A DNA stretch of 54,659 bases from Symploca sp. SIO3C6 (GTDB lineage Bacteria; Cyanobacteriota; Cyanobacteriia; Cyanobacteriales; Coleofasciculaceae), in NCBI GenBank assembly GCA_010692425.1, contig JAAHHJ010000038.1, forward strand, positions 1 through 54,659, written 5' to 3'. Made by a program: the position numbers and the translations under genes. Under the pieces are notes generated by a model. It did no database searches. It was given only the letters and a program-made list of their open reading frames with translations, and had not been told where the DNA came from. This document shows positions 10,144-18,921 of this stretch, piece after piece; the first letter of the stretch is position 1, and every line of letters begins with the position of its first letter.

Positions 10144-10162
10144 GAGAGGGCTTTTTGCTCTC
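10144..10162. terminator. Weak terminator-like stem after the PEP-CTERM gene
   Basis: GAGAG pairs with CTCTC across a T-rich loop, followed by ttactctttt. The stem is only five base pairs, so this is a weak call. A 13-base direct repeat (tacctaattgaga) lies just before it. Confidence 0.35.
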
Positions 10163-10178
10163 TTACTCTTTTAACAGG

Positions 10179-10326
10179 TAACTTCATCTAAGTGCCACTA
10201 ACATAATACTCCAGTGCCATTTAAAATAGATATTGGGGTGCGATTGATTCGTATTCCCAGAGATTAATTTTTGTTGTAAAAAAATTTCCTTTAAACTGAT
10301 ACTTTTTATATTTTAAGAGAAAAATT
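10179..10326 (-). pseudogene. Relic of the oxidase 5' end (second decayed copy)
   Basis: On the minus strand this stretch reads INLWEYESIAPQYLF, stop, MALEYYVSGT, stop. The intact oxidase at 9100 begins PINLFEYESIAPQHLSQ, MALDYYTSGAGDE. The DNA match, about three quarters by eye, continues upstream of the start codon into the promoter region (attttaagagaaaaatt here, attttaaaagaaaaaatt near 9131-9148). This is therefore a duplicated and decayed copy of the start of the oxidase gene together with its leader, in the same orientation. Only the first 30 or so codons remain; the PEP-CTERM gene now fills the space between the two copies. Confidence 0.85.
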
Positions 10327-10345
10327 TGCTTAACTATACCATTTT

Positions 10346-12310
10346 TTACAAATGATTTAAAGTTGTTATAACTCGCCAAATCTTAATAGAGTTATCCCAA
10401 CTACCGCTAGCAAGAGTACGCCCATCGGGGCTAAAGACAACGCAACTAACCCCGTTTAAATGTCCTCTAAATTCACATAAATGTTTCCCAGTACTAACAT
10501 TCCAAAGTTTAATAGAATTATCCCAACTACCACTAGCAAGAATCTGCCCATCAGAACTAAAAGCAACGCAACTAACCCCATTTAAATGTCCTTTAAGTGA
10601 GCCAAGTTGTTGCCCAGTATAAACATCCCAAAGTCTAACCATTTTGTCAGCACTGCCACTAGCAATAATCTGTCCATTTGGACTAAAAGCAACGGAATCA
10701 ACTAACCAGGAATGACTTGTAATCGTACTAAATACTTCCCCTGTACGTACATCCCAAAGTCTGACAGTTTTATCAGCGCTGCTAGTGGCAATAGTTTTAC
10801 CATTGGGGCTAAAGGCAACAGCAATAACAGTATCTGAATGTCCTGTGAGAGTGTAAAGCTGATGCCAAGTTTGTACGTCCCATAATTTAATAGTTTTGTC
10901 AGCACTGCTAGTGGCAAGAATTTTACTATTGGGACTAAAAGCAACAGCACTAACAGCATCTGAATGCCCTGAAAGAGTACAAAAATGTTGCCCATTGCGC
11001 ACATTCCAAAGCTTAATAGTTTTGTCATCACTGCCACTAGCAAGAATTTTACCATTGGGACTAAAAGCAACAGCACGCACAGCATCTGAATGCTTAGAAA
11101 ACCAACCACCAAGAGTACGGATTTCCCATGCCATCTTCAGTTGCCATAATTTGATAGTTTTGTCAGCACTGCCACTGGCAAGAATTTGTCCATCAGGGCT
11201 AAAAGCTATAGCATAAACTGTTCCCGAATGCCCAGTGATAGTGCTAATTAAAGATAGCTTGGCAGAAGCAACTCGGGAATTAGCTTGCTGTAGAGATTGT
11301 TGGGAGGCAGTATTAGCAAGGTTGAAGGTTCCAGAGACTGGTAATGCCATCTTAGTTTTGCCAATTGTGTCTGGCATAAGCAGGTCCTGCATTACTTCCT
11401 GAGCTGATTGATAGCGCTGCCTGACAGCACTTTGAACCATTTTAGTGAGAACATTAGCTAATTGCTCACTCACTGGATTATTGACTAAGTAATGCCGCCA
11501 GACAAAGCCACTTTCGAGGACATCATACAAGTCAAACGGCTCGAGTTGAGTTAACAAATGAATGCAGGTGACACCCAAGCTGTAGATATCACTGGCAAAA
11601 ACCGCTTTTCCAAAAATTTGTTCTGGAGCAGCATAACCCGCAGAGCCAATAGTTGTCCCAGTTTTAGCTAAAGTTGCAGGTGTAGCATACTTAGCTGCAC
11701 CAAAATCTACCAAAACAAAGCTTCCCCTAACTCCTTTCAGATAAGGGGGTAGTTTAAGAAGGGATTCCTCTTGAGTACACAGATGCGAAGGGGGCAATCT
11801 CCGACGAATGATATTCTCTGGTTTAATATCTCGATGAATTACCTTGCCTGTGTGGATAAATTGTAGCACAGGCAGTAATTCAGCTAAGAGGTGGCGAATT
11901 TCCACTTCTGGAAATGCCCCAGATTCTGCTAACTCCTGAGCTAAATTTTGCCCGTCAATGAATTCCTGCACAATATAGAGGTAATTGTCTTGCTCAAAAT
12001 GTGCCAGTAATTCTGGAATCTGGGGATGCTTGCCCAATTTTTCCAGTCGCAGAGCTTCCTGATGAAATAATTTGGCGGCTTTGAGAGCGCTGTTTCCCGC
12101 TTGAGGATAAAACTGCTTAATTACACAGCGAGGTTTTGAAGGTTTGTACTCATCCTCTGCCAAAAAAGTTCTGCCAAAGCCTCCCTGAGCCATAGGCTTG
12201 AGGGCTCGGTATCGTTGTGCCAACAGTAGTTTGGTGCCGCAATTTGAGCAAAACTTGTTGCTCTCAGGGTTTTGGGGATTAGAGCAGTTGGGGTTGAAGC
12301 AGTAACTCAC
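10346..12310 (-). CDS. Serine/threonine protein kinase with C-terminal WD40 propeller
   Basis: A 654-residue cytosolic protein: a zinc ribbon (Cys pairs at residues 4-9 and 21-24), a Hanks-type kinase domain (glycine loop AQGGFGRTF, Lys65, HRDIKPEN with Asp161, DFGAAK with Asp202), then seven WD40 repeats from about residue 355, enough for one propeller. The GTG at 12310 is chosen because relatives begin M-S-Y-C-x-N-P-x-C; an ATG 42 bases upstream would add 14 unlikely residues. Between HRDIKPENIIRR and VLVDFG sits an extra stretch of about 27 residues (171-197, ending PPYLKGVRG) where relatives normally have about six. The neighbouring WD repeats are very similar to each other at DNA level, so recombination between them is likely. 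Confidence 0.9.
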   Translation of the reverse strand: MSYCFNPNCSNPQNPESNKFCSNCGTKLLLAQRYRALKPMAQGGFGRTFLAEDEYKPSKPRCVIKQFYPQAGNSALKAAKLFHQEALRLEKLGKHPQIPELLAHFEQDNYLYIVQEFIDGQNLAQELAESGAFPEVEIRHLLAELLPVLQFIHTGKVIHRDIKPENIIRRRLPPSHLCTQEESLLKLPPYLKGVRGSFVLVDFGAAKYATPATLAKTGTTIGSAGYAAPEQIFGKAVFASDIYSLGVTCIHLLTQLEPFDLYDVLESGFVWRHYLVNNPVSEQLANVLTKMVQSAVRQRYQSAQEVMQDLLMPDTIGKTKMALPVSGTFNLANTASQQSLQQANSRVASAKLSLISTITGHSGTVYAIAFSPDGQILASGSADKTIKLWQLKMAWEIRTLGGWFSKHSDAVRAVAFSPNGKILASGSDDKTIKLWNVRNGQHFCTLSGHSDAVSAVAFSPNSKILATSSADKTIKLWDVQTWHQLYTLTGHSDTVIAVAFSPNGKTIATSSADKTVRLWDVRTGEVFSTITSHSWLVDSVAFSPNGQIIASGSADKMVRLWDVYTGQQLGSLKGHLNGVSCVAFSSDGQILASGSWDNSIKLWNVSTGKHLCEFRGHLNGVSCVVFSPDGRTLASGSWDNSIKIWRVITTLNHL

Positions 12311-12488
12311 CTTGATATAGGGGAAGATAAGGGAGCAAACTTTCCTCCCCATGGCAAAAAGTCAGGGGCTTACAGTTTACCCATTCATATTAATAGCTGA
12401 ATCAGGGGACAATTGCTTGATCGTCCTGTTCTAAAATCTTTTTTATCCATCATGGGCTCTAATACCCCAACCCCTATTCCTTATTCCC

Positions 12489-12701
12489 TCAATGATTAAG
12501 GTCAGCAAAGTCCTCGGTAAAGAAGGTCAAATAGTAATTAAAATTAGTTATAAAACAATGCTCTTCGTAAGAGAGATCGGAACTTAACTTGTTGATCAGT
12601 TTGTGATACTTCTTAAAGGCATTGGCTCTCAATAGTTGAGGATCTTGCCATAGTTGTGTTGGTTGGTTTGGTTTACTTAGCATATATATCGCTGTGATCA
12701 T
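12489..12701 (-). CDS. Small hypothetical protein
   Basis: This 70-residue frame (or 64 if the second ATG at 12683 is used) reads like a real small cytosolic protein. It has a helix-forming, aromatic-rich C-terminal half (YEEHCFITNFNYYLTFF) and ends in DLNH. No good ribosome binding site is seen before either ATG. I do not recognise a family. It lies between the kinase-WD40 gene and the CNNM/CBS gene on the same strand, with nothing else filling the gap. Confidence 0.45.
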   Translation of the reverse strand: MITAIYMLSKPNQPTQLWQDPQLLRANAFKKYHKLINKLSSDLSYEEHCFITNFNYYLTFFTEDFADLNH

Positions 12702-12771
12702 GGCAGTGCTTATGATTGTTGTTATGACTGATCGAGGCGCAAGTCTGCCACGGTATTTTTACGTAAATTTG

Positions 12772-13848
12772 TTATTGTTTTATGCTGCCGGAATTGATCC
12801 CAGGCTCATTTTCTCTAAAACCCCTCGATAGTAACAGGCGTTCTCGCTTCTTGCGTGCAATCTCTTGAAGATTAACACTCCGGTCAGTTTCATCTACAAT
12901 CTCACCAGTAATCACCTCCAGCACATCCTCTAGGGTAACAACACCGGAGACGCCCCCATATTCATCTAGCACAACCATGAGGTGTTCGCGGGTTTTCTGA
13001 AACACTGGCAGCAATTTATCTGCTCTGATGGTTTCAGGAACGAAGTGAACTTTACGAGTCATAGTAGAAATTTCTTGCTCATTTTTCCCTTCAATCATCG
13101 CTGTCAACAATTCCCCTTTGAGAGCTACCCCAATGACTTTATCAATGGAATCTTCAATCACAATCATCCGGGTATGTTGGGAGGCGATAATCTCTTGTTT
13201 CGCTTGCGCTAAAGTTAAATTTCCCTTGATAGAAGTAATAATGATTCGAGGCGTCATTAGGTCAGAAGCTGTGAGGTCATTTAGTCTAAAAACCCGTTGA
13301 ATCATATCAGCTTCATCATCTTCAATTACCCCTTCTTGATACCCGATTCTTGCTAAAAACTTAATTTCTGCTTCATTAGTTGTCGGTGGTCTTTTGCCTT
13401 TGGTAAAGGGTGCAGTGATCTTTTCCATCAACCAAACTAGAGGTGTGAAGAAAATAGTTAAAAAACTTACAGGTATAGCAACTAATAGAGCAATTGTTTC
13501 CGCGTAGCGTTCCCCTAGAGTTTTGGGAACAATTTCACCGCACACAATGATCAAGAAAGTCAAAACCCCAGAAAATAGACCTAACCAGGCATCTCCTAAT
13601 TCCTGAGCAGCCAGTCTGCCAATCACAATACTGCCAACAATATTGAAAATATTATTAAGGATAACAATAGTTGTAATCGGTCGATTCATTTTGTGACGAA
13701 TGGCTAACAGTGCCAGTGCTGAAGGTTTTTTTGACTGTGCTAACTGCTGGACTTTGATTGCAGAAACTGACAGCAATGCTGTTTCTCCGCAAGCACAAAG
13801 TGCTGAACCGGTAAGTACAATTAGTACAACGATAAAGATTTTCAGCAT
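12772..13848 (-). CDS. CNNM/DUF21-CBS membrane protein (HlyC/CorC family)
   Basis: The 358-residue protein has an N-terminal DUF21/CNNM transmembrane domain (about residues 1-170, three to four hydrophobic segments, including a conserved small-residue region and GEIVPKTLGERYA) and a paired CBS domain (about 195-330, with LMTPR and VLDEYGGVSGVVTLEDVLE). Such proteins are linked to Mg2+/Co2+ or other divalent-cation transport; the older name hemolysin is misleading. The usual extra C-terminal CorC_HlyC domain is absent, replaced by a short basic tail, which is common in this subgroup. Start is the ATG at 13848; no strong ribosome binding site precedes it. Confidence 0.87.
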   Translation of the reverse strand: MLKIFIVVLIVLTGSALCACGETALLSVSAIKVQQLAQSKKPSALALLAIRHKMNRPITTIVILNNIFNIVGSIVIGRLAAQELGDAWLGLFSGVLTFLIIVCGEIVPKTLGERYAETIALLVAIPVSFLTIFFTPLVWLMEKITAPFTKGKRPPTTNEAEIKFLARIGYQEGVIEDDEADMIQRVFRLNDLTASDLMTPRIIITSIKGNLTLAQAKQEIIASQHTRMIVIEDSIDKVIGVALKGELLTAMIEGKNEQEISTMTRKVHFVPETIRADKLLPVFQKTREHLMVVLDEYGGVSGVVTLEDVLEVITGEIVDETDRSVNLQEIARKKRERLLLSRGFRENEPGINSGSIKQ

Positions 13849-14254
13849 GGCATTTACTATCTCTGGGTTGGGGAGTTAATAGACTTCGAGTTAGAGTCTG
13901 GTCAGGGGGGAGATGTTAAGGGTTAGTACCTGTGACATTGATCAAGGTTACTGGTTGAGGCAGGGTGTAGAGTATCAGGTGATTTTAGTCAATTTCATAC
14001 TTCTTTACACAGTCAAGTTTATTTATGTCCGAACTATTTAAAAGGTAAGAAAATTTGTTGTTCACTTTCCCTTTTAACTTTTCTCCAACATCTTGCCCAA
14101 GGCCCTTGTGCAAGATATCCAATCAGGTGATGGTCACAATCTGCACGAAGCCTGGTTATGCCCATCACTATTTACTTCCTTTGAAAAGCCTTGTGATTTG
14201 AGTTTAGGATTAAGCTAGCACAGTTGGATATTGATTCATCTAGGGTTGCACAGC
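13849..14254. other. 406-base gap between divergent genes
   Basis: It holds the promoters of the divergent CNNM/CBS and ABC exporter genes and one copy of the dispersed TAAGTA element (13927-14036). Nothing else is recognised. Confidence 0.6.
13927..14036 (+). repeat. Dispersed TAAGTA element, copy 1
   Basis: It shares with copies at 31471, 42397 and 50688 the left end acctg(c/t)gac, the core aaggttactggttgaggcag, the motif tttacacagt and the right end tttatgtccga. This is the most diverged copy: acctgtgac for acctgcgac, and gaactattta for gactactta. The G/T-rich middle (gggtgt repeats) is short here. Confidence 0.85.
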
Positions 14255-16078
14255 GTGTCAATTTCAAGCTTATCCAAGCTTTCCCCTCATTCTGAAACTA
14301 GGAAGCGCTTACCAAAATCAGCGCCTCCCCTTCAGCGGCTACTTAATTATGGGCATAAATATCGCCCCCTAATTTGGCAAGCTATCGCTTGCTCAATCTT
14401 CAATAAAATTTTTGATCTAGCACCACCAGTCCTCATCGGTGCGGCAGTGGATGTCGTCGTGCAGCAACAGAATTCCTTGATTGCCAAGCTGGGAATTACA
14501 GATGTCTTTAGTCAGCTGCTAATCCTTGTCTTTCTTAGCTTACTCATCTGGGGCTTAGAATCAATTTTTCAGTACACTTATGAGCGCCTGTGGCGTAATC
14601 TCGCCCAGGCCATTGAACACGATTTACGCTTAGATGCCTACGAGCATTTGCAATCTCTGGAGTTAGCTTATTTTGAAGATAGCAGTACTGGCGGTTTGAT
14701 GTCTATTCTCAGCGATGACATCAACCAACTGGAGCGCTTTCTCGATGTGGGAGCTAATCAGCTGCTCCAGGTATCGACGACAGTGTTAATTATTGGCAGT
14801 GCTTTTTTAATTGTGGCTCCTAGCGCTGCACCGATGACGATTATCCCCATACCTTTTATCCTGTGGGGTTCAATTGCCTTTCAGCGTCTGCTTGCCCCCC
14901 GCTATACTGATGTCCGAGAGAAGGTGAGTTTACTTAATGGGCAATTGGCGAATAATCTGACGGGAATTACCACCATTAAAAGCTTTACCGCCGAAGCTTA
15001 CGAAGTTAGTCGCATTGAAGCCCAAAGTCAGGCCTATCAACAAAGTAACCGTCGAGCGATCGCTTTGTCTGCAGCATTTGTACCTTTGATTCGGATGATA
15101 ATCCTGTTGGGCTTTAGTGGTATTCTCCTCTACGGTGGCATGGAGGCAGTGGCAGGGAATTTGTCAGTAGGTACTTATAGTGTTTTGGTCTTTATGACAC
15201 AGCGCTTGCTATGGCCTTTGACAGCACTGGGAAATACTCTCGATTTATATCAACGGGCGATGGCCTCCACAGCGCGGGTACTCAATCTCCTTGATACTCC
15301 CATCACCATGCACCAAGGAGAAATACCATTACCTGTAGCTGAGGTGCAAGGGCATCTTCAGTTAAGAGAAGTTAGCTTTGCTTACCAAGAGCGCTCAAGA
15401 GTTATTCAAAATCTGTCTCTAGATATCCCTGCTGGTAAAACTATAGCGATTGTTGGTGCCACTGGTTCCGGTAAGAGTACCCTAGTAAAATTGTTACTGC
15501 GCTTATATGAAGTGCAATCGGGAACAATTATCCTCGATGGCATAGATATAAAACAACTACAACTACAGGATTTACGCGGTGCCATTGGCTTAGTAAGTCA
15601 GGATGTATTTTTATTTCACGGTACAGTTAAGGAAAATATCGCTTACGGCAGTTTTGATGCCAGCTTAGAAGAAGTGACGGCAGCAGCAAAAATTGCTGAG
15701 GCTCACGATTTTATCTGCCAATTGCCCCAAGCTTATGAGACGATTATCGGTGAGCGTGGTCAAAAATTATCAGGAGGACAACAGCAACGATTGGCAATTG
15801 CTCGCGCTGTCTTGAAAAACCCCCCGATTCTAATTCTCGATGAGGCGACTTCAGCGGTAGATAACGAGACAGAAGCAGCAATTCAAAGATCCCTAGAAAA
15901 AATTACCGCTAATCGTACTACAATCGCGATTGCTCATCGCCTTTCCACTGTCCGCAATGCTGATTGTATTTATGTCATGGATCAAGGTCAATTAGTTGAG
16001 CAAGGGCGGCACGAGCAATTATTGGAGCAAGAGGGAATTTATGCAATGCTCTGGCACGTGCAGTCTGGGTTGAAATGA
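14255..16078 (+). CDS. ABC exporter, fused membrane and ATPase domains
   Basis: A 607-residue half-transporter: an N-terminal six-helix membrane domain (about residues 35-335) and a C-terminal nucleotide-binding domain with Walker A GATGSGKST (from residue 401), signature LSGGQQQRLAIARA, Walker B ILILDEATSAVD and the switch His in IAIAHRLST. It would act as a homodimer exporting a lipid, peptide or drug; the substrate cannot be read. The GTG at 14255 is preferred, with ctaggg about nine bases before it; a TTG 24 bases upstream would add eight residues. The next gene, 48 bases downstream, may be co-transcribed. Confidence 0.9.
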   Translation: MSISSLSKLSPHSETRKRLPKSAPPLQRLLNYGHKYRPLIWQAIACSIFNKIFDLAPPVLIGAAVDVVVQQQNSLIAKLGITDVFSQLLILVFLSLLIWGLESIFQYTYERLWRNLAQAIEHDLRLDAYEHLQSLELAYFEDSSTGGLMSILSDDINQLERFLDVGANQLLQVSTTVLIIGSAFLIVAPSAAPMTIIPIPFILWGSIAFQRLLAPRYTDVREKVSLLNGQLANNLTGITTIKSFTAEAYEVSRIEAQSQAYQQSNRRAIALSAAFVPLIRMIILLGFSGILLYGGMEAVAGNLSVGTYSVLVFMTQRLLWPLTALGNTLDLYQRAMASTARVLNLLDTPITMHQGEIPLPVAEVQGHLQLREVSFAYQERSRVIQNLSLDIPAGKTIAIVGATGSGKSTLVKLLLRLYEVQSGTIILDGIDIKQLQLQDLRGAIGLVSQDVFLFHGTVKENIAYGSFDASLEEVTAAAKIAEAHDFICQLPQAYETIIGERGQKLSGGQQQRLAIARAVLKNPPILILDEATSAVDNETEAAIQRSLEKITANRTTIAIAHRLSTVRNADCIYVMDQGQLVEQGRHEQLLEQEGIYAMLWHVQSGLK

Positions 16079-16126
16079 TGTTGATTAAAATTACAGGGTT
16101 TGAAGCTCTTACATATACAGTAGAAG

Positions 16127-16564
16127 ATGATTAAACTTGGTAGCACCCCACAACAACTCTCGGAAGATAATTGGCGACTCCGACTTGACAAATTTGTCAA
16201 AGCTCATCACCAGGAATTGGCAGCATTAGCTTGGGGGCTATTTTTAGAGAAGGGAGAAAGTGATGATACCCTTGGAATTGACTTAAAACCAAAGCCCCAT
16301 TTTATCTATTGTCCCAGAGAAGCGATCGAAAAACTTAATAACAAAGTTGATAACCAGCTACAGGAGATTTTGGGCTTTGTCGATGCTCACAAACCAGAGC
16401 AAGAAGTTTTGCTGATTGGCGTAAGCAGTGGACATCTGAAATTAGTTCAGTTTAAATCAGAACCTGCTCCTCCTGATTGTTATCAGCAAGTAGGAGAGAG
16501 TGTTGACAATTTACTAGAAAGCTTAGAGCAGCTCTTGAGTGAGGAAATAGGAGATTTGTGTTAA
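16127..16564 (+). CDS. Conserved cyanobacterial protein, possibly CcmS-like
   Basis: The 145-residue soluble acidic protein has WRLRLDKFVKAHHQELAAL near the N-terminus, a middle IDLKPKPHFIYCP, and a beta-alpha C-terminal part with EVLLIGVSSGHLKLVQF. From memory this resembles the cyanobacterial family that includes the beta-carboxysome assembly chaperone CcmS, which binds the CcmK1 tail. I cannot confirm this by alignment, and no ccmK gene is nearby here, unlike the usual ccmK-linked setting. It follows the ABC exporter after 48 bases on the same strand. Confidence 0.5.
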   Translation: MIKLGSTPQQLSEDNWRLRLDKFVKAHHQELAALAWGLFLEKGESDDTLGIDLKPKPHFIYCPREAIEKLNNKVDNQLQEILGFVDAHKPEQEVLLIGVSSGHLKLVQFKSEPAPPDCYQQVGESVDNLLESLEQLLSEEIGDLC

Positions 16565-16815
16565 CGAAACTACAGAATTCCCGATCCGTAACTTGCGGTG
16601 GGGATGGATAGCGCATAAGTCCTAGCTTCTACCAAGTTAAAAGACCGTAACCACCAATGAGGATCAGTTCTTACAGGATTTTGAGCAAAGCCCCATCTAT
16701 TCCGTTGTGCAGATGAGATCTGCCCACTTTGTAAAAAAAAATTACGCTCTACAGAGAGTATGTACGCAAATATTTGTTAAATTTAGTTTAAATAAACAAA
16801 CTAAGGTTTTAATTC

Positions 16816-16995
16816 ATGCCATATACCACAGAAGACGGCGGACGCTTAAATAACTTTGCTAAAGAAACCAAACCTTATTTGGCAGAGCCTCCCACTAAGG
16901 AAGAACAACGAAACTATGTATTATTCGGTGTAGCCGCTGCAGTCTTAGTTAGCGGCTTGATTTTTGTAGCCTATTCTGCTTCTAGTTTAGGTTAA
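16816..16995 (+). CDS. psb34: Psb34 (ssl1498-type light-harvesting-like protein)
   Basis: A 59-residue protein: a soluble N-terminal half (TEDGGRLNNFAKETKPYLAE, PPTKEEQRN) and one membrane helix (YVLFGVAAAVLVSGLIFVAY). It matches the single-helix family that NCBI calls ssl1498 light-harvesting-like and that is now named Psb34, a photosystem II assembly factor found in assembly intermediates with Psb28. It acts in the thylakoid membrane. Length is normal for the family. The 250 bases upstream contain a possible stem (taacttg at about 16580 with caagtta near 16635) of unknown meaning. It is a single-gene unit. Confidence 0.88.
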   Translation: MPYTTEDGGRLNNFAKETKPYLAEPPTKEEQRNYVLFGVAAAVLVSGLIFVAYSASSLG

Positions 16996-17082
16996 TCACA
17001 ACGGGCGATCACTCAAACAACTAGACTAATTAAGCCTAGCTGAGCTTGACAGGGAAAGACTCAGGTAAAAGGGTGAGCATGC

Positions 17083-17889
17083 TTACTCGCCAATGGTACT
17101 AACAGCGTCGATGGCACTCTGATAGTTCTCTTTCCTACCCTGTTTTTGAAAAAGCTCAGCAGCTTTCTGTAAGTCTTTAATCGCTTCAGCAGTGTTGTTG
17201 AGGTAAAATTGTGTCAGACCACGGTTATAAAAAGCTTCAGCAAACGCTGGTTTCAGCCTAATGGCTTGGCTGTAATCAGCGCCAGCCCTTTGGTGTTGAT
17301 TGATACGGTTGTAGGTTAAACCTCGATTGTAGTAAGCTCTGGCATTGTTAGGATTGATGCTAAGAGCCTTTTGGTAATCTGCCAAGGCTAACTGATGTTC
17401 TCCTAATTCATCGTGAGCATTACCCCTGCTAATATAGGCAGTGTCGTTTTTGGAATTGATTGCAATTGCCTTACTAGCATCAGCGACCGCTTCTTTGTAA
17501 TTCTTCAAGACAAAATAGGCATAGCCCCGGTTACTATAAGCTTGATCAAAGTTGGGGTTAATTCGAATTGCTTCGCTATAGCGCTCAATTGCTTGGTCAT
17601 AATTGCCAAGGGTGTGATATACATACCCTAGGTTATAGTAGGTATCAGCATCATTAGGATCGAGTCTTAGGGCTTGCTTGAAGTCTGCCAGTGCTCCCTG
17701 AAAATCACCAGCCTCGATTTTATCAACACCTCGGTTATACAACTCCACAGCAGTGGTCTGATTTTGAGCCAATTGCACTGACTCTCGAAGCTGAGTAGGT
17801 AGCTTCTGGGCATTAACACTGGGGACGATTCCCATCACTACTGTGCTAGCAAATCCCAAAATCGTGATCTTTTGATAAGTCCAATTCAT
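17083..17889 (-). CDS. Exported TPR-repeat protein
   Basis: The 268-residue protein has a signal peptide (MNWTYQKITILGFAS to about VNAQ) and six to seven tetratricopeptide repeats filling residues 45-265, each with the YYNLG / YSNRG and A-x-x-P-N pattern. It would be a periplasmic or membrane-edge scaffold for protein-protein contacts; the partner is unknown. The start is settled by the ribosome binding site: ggaggaa lies six bases before the ATG at 17889, while a TTG 15 bases upstream would put that site inside the gene. It is divergent from the CyanoP gene. Confidence 0.87.
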   Translation of the reverse strand: MNWTYQKITILGFASTVVMGIVPSVNAQKLPTQLRESVQLAQNQTTAVELYNRGVDKIEAGDFQGALADFKQALRLDPNDADTYYNLGYVYHTLGNYDQAIERYSEAIRINPNFDQAYSNRGYAYFVLKNYKEAVADASKAIAINSKNDTAYISRGNAHDELGEHQLALADYQKALSINPNNARAYYNRGLTYNRINQHQRAGADYSQAIRLKPAFAEAFYNRGLTQFYLNNTAEAIKDLQKAAELFQKQGRKENYQSAIDAVSTIGE

Positions 17890-18184
17890 AAGTTGTTCCT
17901 CCAAGGCAGAATTTAAAAACCTTGCCCTGTACGTGTATATAATAGAGCGGTCTTAAATATAATCTCCATCCAATTTACTCTCTCAACAGGGCTACTAGGA
18001 TGAGAAAATAGAACAGCTTCACCAAGGTAAGAATTAGGGCTGAGTGCAGCATAATTAATCTTGTTCTTGGCTGTGTAAGTAAGAGTTAAATTACTTCTTA
18101 CTAATTGCTCGATACTCCTGGCGAATCTGGCAATCTCCATCCTTTTGTAGGATGCAGGAATCATTAAATCAAGGGAGAGAGGAA

Positions 18185-18724
18185 ATGCTCAGTAAAATTG
18201 CCCCATTAGCATTGCTAGTCTTGAGTCTAGTTTTACATGGCTGCGCTGCTGGTGAGGGCGGATTACAAAATTATATAGATAGCATAGACGGCTATGAGTT
18301 TATGTACCCTAACGGTTGGCTTCCAGTACAAGTGACAGATGGACCTGATGTTGTGTTCCACGATTTGATTGAGCGCACAGAAAATGTCTCTGTTGTAATC
18401 TCTCCAGTCTCTGAAGGCAAAGCACTAGCTGATTTAGGGACACCTGGAGAAGTTGGCTACCAGCTGCAAAAAAATGCAATAGCACCGCCAGGCTCTAATC
18501 GCCAAGCCGAATTGATCAATGCCGAAGCTATTGAATCTGGCGGTAAGAGTTATTACATTCTCGAATACAGCGTTAAACTTCCCAACGCCGAAAGGCATGA
18601 CATTGCCAGTGTTGCCACAAGTCGTGGCAAACTCTTTACCCTCAATGTTTCTACCACTGAACAACGCTGGAGTCGAGTGCATGAACTCTTTGAGCAAGTT
18701 GTTAAATCTTTTTCAGTTTATTGA
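18185..18724 (+). CDS. CyanoP-type PsbP lipoprotein of photosystem II
   Basis: The 179-residue protein starts at the ATG at 18185, just after agggagagagga; an ATG 33 bases upstream is less likely. A lipobox (LVLHGC, Cys20) marks it as a lumenal lipoprotein. The mature part has the PsbP pattern: YEFMYPNGW, DVVFHDLIE, NVSVVISPV, YYILEYSVKLP and FTLNVSTTEQRW. CyanoP binds early photosystem II assembly modules. Length agrees with the family. Photosystem genes psb34 upstream and psb28 further down make this window rich in assembly factors. Confidence 0.9.
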   Translation: MLSKIAPLALLVLSLVLHGCAAGEGGLQNYIDSIDGYEFMYPNGWLPVQVTDGPDVVFHDLIERTENVSVVISPVSEGKALADLGTPGEVGYQLQKNAIAPPGSNRQAELINAEAIESGGKSYYILEYSVKLPNAERHDIASVATSRGKLFTLNVSTTEQRWSRVHELFEQVVKSFSVY

Positions 18725-18857
18725 AGTGTCTCCGGGCAGCAGCGACAGGACTTTGACCAAAAATTGTGGTAACAAGCCTTCACCTTTAGGGGGTGACTTA
18801 AGATCATCTCCTACTCCTAATCACAATTGAGTTTAATTCTGTATTGTCTCTCAATCT

Positions 18858-18883
18858 TCCCATCTCCCCATCTCCCCATCTCT
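18858..18883. repeat. Octamer repeat of ctccccat type
   Basis: About three copies of catctccc/ccatctcc lie between the CyanoP and maf genes. The same octamer recurs at 21617-21634 and 34254-34307, and its complement sits inside recJ. Confidence 0.75.
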
Positions 18884-18921
18884 TTTAAGCCTTTCCCTTC
18901 TGCTGTCAAACCAATTGATCT

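Noticed and set aside
10702-11112. A 136-codon hydrophobic frame overlapping the WD40 repeats
   Set aside because: Its repetitive hydrophobic sequence is the frame-shifted reading of the WD40 repeats.
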